A stretch of 64,000 nucleotides of DNA, taken from the NCBI GenBank assembly GCA_015698285.1, contig CP048685.1, forward strand, positions 2,666,001 through 2,730,000, given 5' to 3'. The DNA is from Candidatus Nitronauta litoralis. Its GTDB lineage: Bacteria > Nitrospinota > Nitrospinia > Nitrospinales > Nitrospinaceae. Below are positions 34,906 through 44,092 of this stretch, piece by piece. The position numbers and the translations under genes were made by a program. The notes beneath the pieces were generated by a model that saw only the letters and a program-made list of their open reading frames with translations, ran no database searches and was not told the origin of the DNA. Each line of letters begins with the position of its first letter. Position 1 is the stretch's first letter.

Positions 34906-36933
34906 ATGCCAAGGTTTCTGGTTCGTTCCCGGTTAATGCTGTCTGCATTTTTGGCCTTTGTTGTCGGTTGTTCCCCCGCACCCAATATAGCGGGTCCAGT
35001 TCCAGGCAACTCCGGCACGCAAAGTTCCGGGCCGGTTGAGCCCGCAAGCCCCCCCCTTGAGACCACTGCTTCCTACTGGGCAACCAAGAAACCAAATCTT
35101 GATGGTACTGTTAGTCCATCCGAGTGGAATGATGCGAATCGTGTTTCCGTCACTATGGGGATGTACACCATTGCAGGAGAGAATCCTTCGAGCCATCCGT
35201 TCACCCTTTATGTGAAAAACGACCAGACCCACCTGTACCTTGCAGGCGTTTTGGAGAGGGAGGAGCTGGACGGGTCCATGGGGATGACGATCGAATCCCT
35301 GTTGATGGATAACTTCACTATCCTGTTTGATAATAACAACGATGGGATGGTGCAGCCGGGTGAAGATAAAAAGTCTCTATACATAATCAACGGTGAGCCC
35401 TATGTAAAAGATCTCCGGCAGTTGTCGCCTGAAGAGCAGGCGCAAGGTGTGGAGGAAGAGAGTGAGCCGCAGAACATTCAGGGCACAATCACCCACACCT
35501 CGTCCAACGGGGGCACATTCAACTTTGAAGTGGCCATCCCCCTGGCATCCGGTGATAAGTACGACATCAATGTGAAGCCGGGAGGAGAACTCCGGTGGAA
35601 CGTGGTCTACTTTGACAAGTTCAACATTAAAATGCAGGGCATGGAAATGGGTGGTATTTCCGGGGTCGAAGGAGAAAATGCCCTGGACTGGGGAACGCTG
35701 TTATTGGCTACAAAGGGCAGTAAACCGCCATCAGCATCGGCCCGTGCTGCTGCACCTGCACCCCCAATGACGGTAACCGCAAGTGCACCGCTCCCTCCAA
35801 ATAATGACAAGGGAGATATTCAGATACTTGCCCAGGTCATGAACGACAGTGAGAAATCCGATTCCAGTTTAAAGTTTATTGGCAGTCACTCTGATTTTGT
35901 TCTCGTCGCTTTTCCTGAAAAGGAAGTTGTCGACAAAATCCGGAGGGAAAATCCGAACGCTATTATCCTGTTATTCAACAATCCTTATTTCATTTTCGGA
36001 GATAAGTTCTGGTCTGCTCCTTCGCAGAGTGCAGTCAACCAGAGGTCGGAGGTCTATTCTCTAAGGACAGACGACAATGAGATCATCCATTACGGTGGTC
36101 CTGTTTACGAAGGGATGGAAGTTGAGCAACGGCTTCCAATGATGGATATCACGAACCCTGAGTGGCAGGATTATTTCGCTGCGCAAAGCAGGAAACATGT
36201 TGACCTGAATGGTTTTGATGGAGTATTCATTGATACACTTACGGAGGATATTCCGCCATTTGCTCTTGGACGGGGCGGTAAGTTTCCGCGAGGGTATTCC
36301 ACTGCAAAATGGAAGGAAGGGAACTATCAGTTTCTTCGGAAAATGAAGCAGGCTTTCGCCGGTTCCAACAAAAAAATCTTTTTTAATGGGGTCACTCGTT
36401 CGCCGGGTAAAGGAGGCGCGCTGCCCAATAAGGGCATGCTTGACATTGTTGATGGAACAGCGATCGAAGCGTTCAGTATTTACAAGTCGATGGATGCCAG
36501 CAATGCGACTAAAAAATGGTACTTTGAAAAAACCATTCTTCAGGATCTGCAGGAGGCTTCTGCAAATGGGAAATGGGTTGTCATGGAAGTCTATGGCAAT
36601 AATGACGACGACCAAACCCGCCTTTATGCGCTTGCCTCATTTCTCATGGTGCAAAATGAGCGCACGTACTTCTACTTCACTCGTAAAGATCATGCGGGGG
36701 CCTTGCACTGGCGACCCGAGTGGGGTGTTACTTTAGGAAATGCAAAAGGCACTTATAAGAAAATTGCCCAGGGTGGCTATCAAAGAGATTTTGAAAATGC
36801 CAGGGTGTTGGTGAATCCAACCGGGAAGGCCATGACGGTTTCGGTGCCGGCCGGCTATAAAAACCTCCATAAACAACCCGTCACTGAGGTGGGCTTGCCA
36901 CCTTATTCAGGGGCCATCCTGACATTAAATTAA
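34906..36933 (+). CDS. Lipoprotein with CBM9-like and GHL15-type glycoside hydrolase domains
   Basis: The start at ATG 34906 is set by AGGGAG and by a lipoprotein signal ending VVGC; earlier codons overlap the previous gene. The protein is about 675 residues. After a Pro/Ser-rich linker, residues about 55-275 look like a sugar-binding beta-sandwich (PNLDGTVSPSEWNDAN) with a calcium-loop-like DNNNDGMVQPGED. A second Pro/Ala linker leads to a TIM-barrel-like domain resembling the putative glycoside hydrolase family GHL15: MDITNPEWQDYFA, GFDGVFIDTL, KKIFFNG and VMEVYGNND, with acidic residues at strand ends. It is probably an envelope enzyme that cuts the exported polymer, or a surface anchor for it. 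Confidence 0.82.
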   Translation: MPRFLVRSRLMLSAFLAFVVGCSPAPNIAGPVPGNSGTQSSGPVEPASPPLETTASYWATKKPNLDGTVSPSEWNDANRVSVTMGMYTIAGENPSSHPFTLYVKNDQTHLYLAGVLEREELDGSMGMTIESLLMDNFTILFDNNNDGMVQPGEDKKSLYIINGEPYVKDLRQLSPEEQAQGVEEESEPQNIQGTITHTSSNGGTFNFEVAIPLASGDKYDINVKPGGELRWNVVYFDKFNIKMQGMEMGGISGVEGENALDWGTLLLATKGSKPPSASARAAAPAPPMTVTASAPLPPNNDKGDIQILAQVMNDSEKSDSSLKFIGSHSDFVLVAFPEKEVVDKIRRENPNAIILLFNNPYFIFGDKFWSAPSQSAVNQRSEVYSLRTDDNEIIHYGGPVYEGMEVEQRLPMMDITNPEWQDYFAAQSRKHVDLNGFDGVFIDTLTEDIPPFALGRGGKFPRGYSTAKWKEGNYQFLRKMKQAFAGSNKKIFFNGVTRSPGKGGALPNKGMLDIVDGTAIEAFSIYKSMDASNATKKWYFEKTILQDLQEASANGKWVVMEVYGNNDDDQTRLYALASFLMVQNERTYFYFTRKDHAGALHWRPEWGVTLGNAKGTYKKIAQGGYQRDFENARVLVNPTGKAMTVSVPAGYKNLHKQPVTEVGLPPYSGAILTLN

Positions 36934-37363
36934 AGAAAGAAGGGTTGAGCCCTTTCCACAGGTTAAAGCTTCAGAACTGGGCATTCATTGCTACCTGTGA
37001 TTTCTAGTGACTTGTTTTACGGAAACCCCGGGAGGGGAATTACCTCCTGGGGCTATTTTCGTTTCAACGGATGTTGGACCGGAACGCCCTCTAGTTGTGT
37101 ATAAAATTGAATTTAATGCGATTACCGCATTTTTCCTAATGCCTTCTTTTTGGCCTGTTTGTCCTGAATTGCTTTAGAATTTAATTAGAATATTAGGAAT
37201 AGCCCCACATGATTATGTTCAGTCTGCTGTTTTGTGTTTTAATATATGAGGTCGAAGCCGCCGGAAACTTGGCGTTGCTGAATGAAACGCATGGGGCAGG
37301 TCAATTGCTTTTTACCGGGATAGCATCCCGGACTCCTGATTTAGAAAGTGAAAGCATTTAATA
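36934..37363 (+). terminator. Intergenic region containing a probable terminator
   Basis: A hairpin CCCCGGGAGG (37026-37035) / CCTCCTGGGG (37043-37052) has one G-T pair and a 7-base loop, followed by CTATTTTCGTTT. That is a moderate terminator for the export genes. The remaining roughly 400 bases show no gene. The following acyltransferase gene starts at 37364, so a promoter for the second part of the arm should lie here. Confidence 0.55.
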
Positions 37364-38575
37364 ATGCCCCCATCGTTGGAAAGCGCAATACAGGTCAGGG
37401 AAATCAAGGCTCTTGATGAGTTCCCGGGCCTAAAGGATAGCTGGGAGGTTTTGGGAGAGGCCCATTCCTGTTCGAATCCCTATATTTCTTATTCCTGGAT
37501 TTCCACTTACCTGGAAACATTCAGGCGAGGAACGCCTTTAATCCTGGTGGCTGAAAAGGAAGGTCGGGTTTGTGCTCTTGGAGCATTTGAAATAACCGAA
37601 TCCCGGTTTATGGGGTGTTCTTTTAAGAGTGTTTCTTTCGCAGGCTCAGGCCCGACCGGAACCGGTGGTTTAAGTAAGGTTGCGAAATTGTTTTCTTACG
37701 ACAACCGGTTATGTTGGTCTGATCAAATGGACATACTCTGGGATCCTGAATGTCCTGAAGGTGTGACAGCCATAGTCGAGCATCTTAAAGCCAGTGAGCT
37801 TTGGGATGTGCTGGATTTCAGGGAAATGGCTCCCGACTCAAACTTTTTGAAGTTGGTAAAAGAAAGTTTTGGGGGAAACTCGTTTCTGTTGGAAGAGTTT
37901 GTTGGAACCAAATCCGGTTATATTTCGATGCCGGGTTCGATTGAAGAATTCAAGAAAGGTCTCAGTAAGAACCTTAGAAAAAATATAAAGCTCAGCCGCA
38001 ACCGGATAAATAAGGATTTTGGCGATGACACGCTGAAAGTTTACGAAGACCGTTGGGAAGTGGAACGGTTGTTGCCGAGGATAATGGAGCTGGAATCCAG
38101 AAGCTGGAAAGGAACTGCCGGGATCGGGGCATTTTCAAATGAAAAGAATCGTCAGTTTCATGCAAAACTGACGGAGCGGTTTTCAGAAAAAAACCGGTTT
38201 TGTTTGTTCGTACTGGAAGCCGACGAAAAAATTCTTTCTTATATGTACACCCTGATTGCAAAAAAGGAACTCCATTTTCACAATACGGCGATTCATCCGG
38301 ACTACAATCATTATTCGCCGGGCATTTCAATAATATTGAAGGCTGTTGAACACTGCATTGAAAATGGAATGGACAGAATTATCGTAGGTCGGGGTGAAGA
38401 TTACTTTATCAACGCATTGTTAACGGGAAGGCAGGACAGGGTCTGGTTAAAGGTGTATAAAAACAATTTTCACATCAGGCTTTTGCATGATGCGGAATTT
38501 ATTTGGGCGCCCGCAATAAAGAAACTTAAAAGCAGGTTTCAAAAAAGTGATGTTGAGGGGGCGGGAACAAACTAG
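37364..38575 (+). CDS. CelD/BcsL-type GNAT acyltransferase
   Basis: A 403-residue protein with two GNAT-like halves. The N-terminal half contains NPYISYSWISTYLETF, typical of the CelD family. The C-terminal half (PF13480 type) contains LSKNLRKNIKLSRNRI and FCLFVLEADEKILSYMY, followed by the NTAIHPDYNHYSPGISII segment and the DRIIVGRGEDYF end strand. Such enzymes N- or O-acylate sugars or peptides and frequently occur in polysaccharide loci. No ribosome-binding site is obvious. Only 45 bases separate it from the radical SAM gene, so the two are probably co-transcribed. Confidence 0.88.
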   Translation: MPPSLESAIQVREIKALDEFPGLKDSWEVLGEAHSCSNPYISYSWISTYLETFRRGTPLILVAEKEGRVCALGAFEITESRFMGCSFKSVSFAGSGPTGTGGLSKVAKLFSYDNRLCWSDQMDILWDPECPEGVTAIVEHLKASELWDVLDFREMAPDSNFLKLVKESFGGNSFLLEEFVGTKSGYISMPGSIEEFKKGLSKNLRKNIKLSRNRINKDFGDDTLKVYEDRWEVERLLPRIMELESRSWKGTAGIGAFSNEKNRQFHAKLTERFSEKNRFCLFVLEADEKILSYMYTLIAKKELHFHNTAIHPDYNHYSPGISIILKAVEHCIENGMDRIIVGRGEDYFINALLTGRQDRVWLKVYKNNFHIRLLHDAEFIWAPAIKKLKSRFQKSDVEGAGTN

Positions 38576-38620
38576 ATCATTTTGTCTAGATTGAATTCTG
38601 GAAAATATGGGGAGAGGGGA

Positions 38621-39931
38621 ATGGGAACTATAGCTAAAGAAAATAGATTGATGGGGGAAATGGAAACATTACCATTAGAGGAAAAGCTGATTAAAGAGCC
38701 GTTGTATCCGACTTTTCCAAAGCTGGACAAGATGGTTAAGTTCGGCAAAAAATTAAGGCAATGCGTCCGGATCGCATTCAGTATCTGGGGGATCACCAGC
38801 AGTAAAAAACCACCGGGTCCGATTTACGCTCAGTTTGGAATTGCGGACCCGTGTAATCATAAATGTGTGATGTGTGGGGACCACCCACCGGAAACTCATG
38901 TCAGTGAAACGACCAAATCGGCCTTTTACAATACCCCGGGGATCATGTCTTTTGAACATTATAAAGGCATTCTTGATGACCTCCACGAAAGAGGAACCGT
39001 TGATATCGAAATGGTAGGGCAGGGCGAACCCATGTTGAACAAACATATTGTCGACATGGTGGCCTATGCCAAGAAAAAAGGAATGTATGTAAGGATCGTG
39101 ACCAACGGCTCCCGCTTGTTTGCAAAACAGGCTGAGGCATTTGTCGATCTCGGATTGGATCGACTGCAACTTTCGTTGAATGCAGGCGACCCTGAAACAT
39201 ATCCGAAAATCCATGTTACGGAGTCACCGGAAAACTTTAAAAAAGTCATTGCGAATATTCGTTACCTCACGGACTATAAAAGGAAGGTAGGACGAGAGGC
39301 GCCTTACACAAGAATTTCATTTGTGATCACCAGTCGTAATTGTGCAGAGCTGGACAAGATGGTGGCGGTTGTCCATGAGATGGGAGCCGATGAAGCTATC
39401 TTTAACCACACAGTGGTACATGAAGGAAGCCAGGATTTAAAAATGTCTGAACAGCAATACAAGGATATGATGGCTTCAATTCCTGCGGCCAAGGAGCTAG
39501 CAGAAAAACTGGGTGTGAATGCCAACCTGAATACTTTTGCGGCAACACCGCCGTCCTATATGTACGAAGTAATTAAAGGCCCTCAGGTCGTCCCTTGTTA
39601 CGTAGGCTGGTATTTTGCACGAGTGCTCGGTAATGGCAGTGTGCTTCCCTGTTGCCAATGCACCAAGCCGCTTTCAGAAATTGAAAACGCTGACGATTTT
39701 GGCAAGAGCTGGGACTCGGATCATTACAATAATTTCCGCGATGCAGCCCGGGCTCTTCCTGAACAAAGTGAAATGTTGAGTGGTTGCGAATGCGACCATT
39801 GCGTGTTGAGACCGCGCAACATATCCATTCATAACCTGTTGAACCCCTTCAATAAAATCAAGGCAGGGGACAGCGAAATGCTATATCACGTAAGTGATAT
39901 TTTTAAATCACGAAAGGATGACAAGAATTAA
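38621..39931 (+). CDS. Radical SAM protein with SPASM-type C-terminal cluster domain
   Basis: ATG 38621 is chosen for the GGGGAGAGGGGA sequence just upstream, giving 436 residues. The SAM cluster motif C78-NHK-C82-VM-C85 follows GIADP, and the radical SAM barrel has EMVGQGEPMLN and RIVTNGSRL. The C-terminal part is a SPASM-like domain: CYVGWYFARVLGNGSVLPCC, then CECDHC. The protein family carries auxiliary iron-sulfur clusters and often modifies peptides or sugars. It is placed between an acyltransferase and a second radical SAM gene in the polysaccharide locus, so it may alter a sugar or lipid intermediate. The substrate is unknown. Confidence 0.87.
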   Translation: MGTIAKENRLMGEMETLPLEEKLIKEPLYPTFPKLDKMVKFGKKLRQCVRIAFSIWGITSSKKPPGPIYAQFGIADPCNHKCVMCGDHPPETHVSETTKSAFYNTPGIMSFEHYKGILDDLHERGTVDIEMVGQGEPMLNKHIVDMVAYAKKKGMYVRIVTNGSRLFAKQAEAFVDLGLDRLQLSLNAGDPETYPKIHVTESPENFKKVIANIRYLTDYKRKVGREAPYTRISFVITSRNCAELDKMVAVVHEMGADEAIFNHTVVHEGSQDLKMSEQQYKDMMASIPAAKELAEKLGVNANLNTFAATPPSYMYEVIKGPQVVPCYVGWYFARVLGNGSVLPCCQCTKPLSEIENADDFGKSWDSDHYNNFRDAARALPEQSEMLSGCECDHCVLRPRNISIHNLLNPFNKIKAGDSEMLYHVSDIFKSRKDDKN

Positions 39932-40125
39932 CTCTCGGGTTTTCCTGTCTTCTTTTTTTCATAAACGTTACTGGTTAAACCCTGAACCGGGTTATGACCG
40001 GCGGACAAACGCCTGATGAAGCTGATCTCGAGTGAAAACTAAGCGGTAAAAAGTGGCATGAAAATAAAGCCGTGTTTCAATCGGGAACTTAAACCTTCTT
40101 AAAGTGAAGACAATAGGAAAAGACA

Positions 40126-41211
40126 ATGAGTTTGAAAAGTGTAGTTGAAAAATACAAGAAATTTATCAGTTTACCCAATCATACATTCAAGCGATTGACC
40201 AACAAGGCGGTCGTGCAGGCATCACGTACTATTGCGAGTAATAGGGCTTACGGGATTCCATCGCATATTATGATGGAAATCAGCTCCGCCTGTCAGTTGC
40301 GTTGCCCCCTATGCCCGATTGGAAATGAAACCTTCGCGCGAACGAGTGAGCTGATGGATTTCGACTTATACAAAAAGGTTGTGAATGAAATCGGCGATTA
40401 TATTTATCACATCAATCTGAATGGCATGGGTGAGCCGACCCTGAATCATCAGATTTTACCGATGATCAAATATGCCAAAGAAAAAGGTATCTTTGTAGAC
40501 CTCTACACCAATTTTCAGTTGGAAAAGAAATCCATGATTGAAGGGCTGATCGATGCCGGTCTGGATTCGATCCTGATCGCGATGGATGGCGCTTCCAAGG
40601 AAAACTATGAAGATTACCGTGTGGGCGGCAAGTTTGAAGCGATCGTATCAAACGTGAAACACCTTGTTGAGGCACGTAAGAAACTGGGCAGCAAGACGCC
40701 GGAAATCAATATCCAGTTTATTCCTCTAAATCATAACAAAGGGGACCTCGATAAGATGTCGGATATGGTAAGGTCCCTTGGCGCGGATAATCTGTATGTC
40801 AAACGGCCTTTCCTGTTCCGGGGAACCGGGGATTCTGAAAAAGATCATGAATACATTAAGACAGATGAAAATGAACCATCAGAAGCCGATGGCTACAACC
40901 TTTACAAGGTTGATGAGAAAGGTGCCAGCTGGCAACTCAAAACGAAAAATGTTTGTGACTACCTGTGGACCTCAACCGTGGTGCTGGCAGATGGCTCGGT
41001 GTCGCCTTGTTGTTTCGACTACGATGGCACGGTGAACTTTGGCAATGTGGGTGAGCACAAGTTCCAGGATATCTGGAACAACAAAACTTATAAAAACTTT
41101 CGCAAGGCAAACAAGAAAGACTGGAGAGCAATCCCGTTATGTGCCAATGATTTTGAAGGGGGTTGCCCTCACATGTATATTGCAGCTGATGATTGGCTGA
41201 TTAAGATGTAA
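40126..41211 (+). CDS. Second radical SAM/SPASM protein of the polysaccharide arm
   Basis: A 361-residue protein. The cluster motif is C56-QLR-C60-PL-C63, followed by NLNGMGEPTLN and VDLYTNFQLE. The C-terminal SPASM part has VCDYLWTSTVVLADGSVSPCC and LCANDFEGGCPHMY. It resembles the preceding radical SAM protein in layout but is shorter and lacks its N-terminal extension, so they are related rather than recent copies. A 194-base spacer without a gene precedes it. A short helical N-terminus rich in Lys (VVEKYKKFISL) could contact the membrane. It is probably a paired oxidoreductase or isomerase acting on the glycan precursor. Confidence 0.87.
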   Translation: MSLKSVVEKYKKFISLPNHTFKRLTNKAVVQASRTIASNRAYGIPSHIMMEISSACQLRCPLCPIGNETFARTSELMDFDLYKKVVNEIGDYIYHINLNGMGEPTLNHQILPMIKYAKEKGIFVDLYTNFQLEKKSMIEGLIDAGLDSILIAMDGASKENYEDYRVGGKFEAIVSNVKHLVEARKKLGSKTPEINIQFIPLNHNKGDLDKMSDMVRSLGADNLYVKRPFLFRGTGDSEKDHEYIKTDENEPSEADGYNLYKVDEKGASWQLKTKNVCDYLWTSTVVLADGSVSPCCFDYDGTVNFGNVGEHKFQDIWNNKTYKNFRKANKKDWRAIPLCANDFEGGCPHMYIAADDWLIKM

Positions 41212-41249
41212 CAGTCCCAATCCGCCCTTTCCGACGTAACTATTTGATG

Positions 41250-41398
41250 TATAATGGTATATGTTCCGGAGCGGTTAGCTCCAATAGGGAGGAAAGCGAA
41301 CAAGATGTCTTGGGTTTCCTTCCAAAAACCCGTGCGGGTTAAGAGTTGCCGGACAATTAATTGGATGGTTTAGGGTTGCCGGCAAAGAAGGAAATGCA
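41250..41398 (+). promoter_or_regulatory. Promoter box and highly structured 5' leader of the O-antigen ligase gene
   Basis: TATAAT lies at 41250-41255 (the -35 region is poor). Downstream there are successive perfect helices: GGAGC/GCTCC (41268-41282); a 9-pair stem 41287-41295 with 41315-41323 that encloses CAAGA/TCTTG; AACCCG/CGGGTT (41327-41340); and TTGCCGG (41346-41352) with CCGGCAA (41379-41385), which ends just before the AAGGA site at 41388. The spacing suggests a folded RNA leader that could control translation. I could not match it to a known riboswitch consensus. Confidence 0.45.
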
Positions 41399-42910
41399 AT
41401 GCGGCTCAGTTACATTCTTGCAGGAGTTTTTTGCGTTGCCCTTTCCTGCTCCACCATTATTTTTGGTGTTAAAAGCCTTATCCTGATGGCTGGCAGTATT
41501 GCAGCCTATCTTATCTTTCGGTATCCCGCCTTTGGTCTGGCTTTAACAATTGTTGCAGTCCTCAACTTTCAAAATCCTGGTCGTATTGGTGGTTTGGGCC
41601 AATCTACTTTTTTCCTTAGTATCGCTAAAATTGTAGGTGCCTTGACTGCTGCCTCCTGGGCATTTGGAATTCTTACCAGAAGAAAAGGGTTCGTTCTCAA
41701 CAAGCAAATTGGACTGGCTTTGGGGTTTATCGCTATTTCCGCTTTTTCAATATTGTTCGCGAGCGATACCAATGTCGCCATGGCCGATGTAAGTAAGCTT
41801 TCTACCAATTTCCTCTTGTTTTTTCTGATCGCAAATATCGTCAATAAGGACAATATTCATAAATATTTTTATTTGCTGGTTTTTACGGGATTTGTAGCCA
41901 GCCTGATGGCCATTTTACAGGTCTACTTGCCTTCCATGCAGGTTTCCGGGGCTAAATCTGTGGTGGAGTTCGGATTCCAGGAAGCCGGAATCGTCAATCC
42001 GGAACAATTGAAGTCAGGCACCTTTGTGAGACCTACCGGGACTTTGGGGCATCCCAACTGGCTTTCATTTTTTCTGGTAACTTCGCTACCCCTTGCGTTT
42101 TTTGTATTCCTCAATTCCCGATCCTGGGTCAGACTGATAACCCTGGTCGTCATGGGAATGGAAATTGTAGCCATGGTTCTCACGCATGACAGAATGGCCT
42201 TGGTGGGGTTCGTTTGGGTCCTGTTGCTCTGTGTGGTCACCAAGGTAATTCGTATCACTCCTGTTCGAACGGTGGCCTTGATGCTGAGCGGGGTTGTTTT
42301 TATTCTAATAGCACCACCAACATACCTCGAGCGCGTTTTTTCTCCATCCCATTATAAGGAGAGTTCTTCCATCACGACCCGTTGGGAATTATTGACGGGT
42401 GGACTTGCCATGTTTTCAAATAACTGGCTGATAGGGGTGGGAGGTGGTAATTTTGGAATTGAATTCATGAAGCACAATCAGGATTCCGAAGCCGCCCGGA
42501 TGGTATTTCTTCTGCGCAAGCAGACCCGGACAACCTATTCTGACTACAGTATGGGAGCGCATAATATGTATGTGGAAGTCGCCACGGAGACTGGAGTGAT
42601 CGGAATCACAATTTTTCTGGCATTTTTGCTTCATGGGGTGAAAAATATGAACCGGATTCGAAAGGGACCGAAAAGAGATAAATACGGTACCATGGCCACG
42701 ATGGTGATGATTTCAATTCTGGGGTTCGGGTGTCTCGGTCTGTTATTGCATGCTCAATTACAGAAAATCATTTGGATTGTGCTGGGTCTATCGGTTGCAG
42801 TCCATCGTATGGCTGAAAATGAAATTGAAGAGGAAAAACCAAAGCCCGCTCCCGCGGATAATTTTGAACCTCCCCCTCTTCCCCTTCGCGAAGCTCCTCT
42901 AAGGTTTTAA
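41399..42910 (+). CDS. O-antigen ligase / Wzy-like polymerase family membrane protein
   Basis: A 503-residue polytopic membrane protein with about ten helices and the large periplasmic loop typical of the O-antigen ligase family (PF04932). The loop includes TGTLGHPNWLSFFLV near the middle, RWELLTGGLAMFSNNWLIGVGGGNF, and SDYSMGAHNMYVEVATETGVIG towards the end. These are the conserved arginine/histidine regions of the superfamily. It joins or ligates lipid-linked sugar units on the outer face of the inner membrane. The C-terminal tail is acidic and Pro-rich (cytoplasmic). The next gene begins only three bases after its stop. Confidence 0.92.
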   Translation: MRLSYILAGVFCVALSCSTIIFGVKSLILMAGSIAAYLIFRYPAFGLALTIVAVLNFQNPGRIGGLGQSTFFLSIAKIVGALTAASWAFGILTRRKGFVLNKQIGLALGFIAISAFSILFASDTNVAMADVSKLSTNFLLFFLIANIVNKDNIHKYFYLLVFTGFVASLMAILQVYLPSMQVSGAKSVVEFGFQEAGIVNPEQLKSGTFVRPTGTLGHPNWLSFFLVTSLPLAFFVFLNSRSWVRLITLVVMGMEIVAMVLTHDRMALVGFVWVLLLCVVTKVIRITPVRTVALMLSGVVFILIAPPTYLERVFSPSHYKESSSITTRWELLTGGLAMFSNNWLIGVGGGNFGIEFMKHNQDSEAARMVFLLRKQTRTTYSDYSMGAHNMYVEVATETGVIGITIFLAFLLHGVKNMNRIRKGPKRDKYGTMATMVMISILGFGCLGLLLHAQLQKIIWIVLGLSVAVHRMAENEIEEEKPKPAPADNFEPPPLPLREAPLRF

Positions 42911-42913
42911 AAA

Positions 42914-44053
42914 TTGAGAGTTATTTTTTTTAAAAGCAATTATCACAAGGCGGGAGGAATCGAAACTCTTCTGAAATCCGTTTTTGGACGGATAGATACA
43001 ACCCGTTTCGAATTGAAAACGATTGTGATGACCCATGTTCCCGATGAACCCCTTTCTTTCATCGAGCCGGAATTCCTGAAACAAAACCCGGATCATCTGG
43101 AACTGATTCCGTGGAATGGTTTTAAATCCCTTCCTGATGCGGTCAAAATTACACGCAAGGTGATCGACAAGTTTCAGCCCGATGTCCTGTACACCCATGA
43201 TATGCGTTCCAACCTTCTGGTGTTCTGCGTATCGTTTTTAAGCAAAACCCCCTGGGTTGCCCATATACACGGTTGGCTTGGTAAAAGCGCAGGTTTACGC
43301 ACCTGGTTTTTTGAATGGGTCGATCGTAAGTTGATTCGAAAGGCTCAGACGGTGCTTGTGGGGTCGAATGCCCTTCGTCACCGGATCAAAACGGAGTGTG
43401 GTGTTGATGATGTCCGCCTCATTCCAAATGCGATTGATACCGGATACTTCAACAAGAGTACAGACTGGGATCGTAATTTCAGGGAGACACTTTTCCCAGG
43501 CTTTGAAGGAGTGATTGTAGGATCGGTCGGCAGGCTTCATCTCGTAAAAGGAGGACATATTTTCGTTGAGGCCTTCGCGAAGATTTTAAAAACCAACCCT
43601 GATGTTCGCTGCATCATTATGGGGGAAGGACCCGAGGAAGAAAACCTGAAGCAGCAGGCCCGCGACCTTGGAGTAGAGGCTTATATCCTGTTTCCCGGTT
43701 TTGTGGAGGACATGCGTCCTTATATTTATGCTCTCGATATTTTTATGTTGTGTTCCCTGGCCGAAAGCCTGCCTCTCGCTCTTCTTGAAGGTATCTGCAT
43801 GGGAAAACCCGCGGTTGGAAGCGATGTGGGTGATGTCAGCTGCGTGCTGGATTTTGGAAAAGAGGATTTGATAGTGCCTGCTGGTGATGTCGAAGGATTT
43901 TATAGAGCCCTGAAAAATCTGATAGACAAACCAGACCTCCGTAAACGTTACGGTCAGTTATCGCGCGAAAAAGTTGAGGCAGAATACTCTATCGACTCCG
44001 CAGTGAACCGGATCCAGGAAATTTTGACAGAATATAAAGGTAGTAAAAAATAA
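42914..44053 (+). CDS. Family 4 glycosyltransferase
   Basis: A 379-residue GT-B enzyme starting at TTG 42914, directly after the ligase/polymerase gene. The N-terminal Gly-rich loop is HKAGGIETLL. The C-terminal domain has GSVGRLHLVKGGHIFVEAFA, IIMGEGPEEENL and the family's E-x7-E motif in CSLAESLPLALLEG, followed by VGSDVGDV. It transfers a sugar from a nucleotide donor to the glycan intermediate in the cytoplasm. It is the last gene of the plus arm and converges on the nucleoside transporter. Confidence 0.93.
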   Translation: MRVIFFKSNYHKAGGIETLLKSVFGRIDTTRFELKTIVMTHVPDEPLSFIEPEFLKQNPDHLELIPWNGFKSLPDAVKITRKVIDKFQPDVLYTHDMRSNLLVFCVSFLSKTPWVAHIHGWLGKSAGLRTWFFEWVDRKLIRKAQTVLVGSNALRHRIKTECGVDDVRLIPNAIDTGYFNKSTDWDRNFRETLFPGFEGVIVGSVGRLHLVKGGHIFVEAFAKILKTNPDVRCIIMGEGPEEENLKQQARDLGVEAYILFPGFVEDMRPYIYALDIFMLCSLAESLPLALLEGICMGKPAVGSDVGDVSCVLDFGKEDLIVPAGDVEGFYRALKNLIDKPDLRKRYGQLSREKVEAEYSIDSAVNRIQEILTEYKGSKK

Positions 44054-44092
44054 GTCCTCCAGATATTACATAAAACTCTGCAGGGAAATGGT

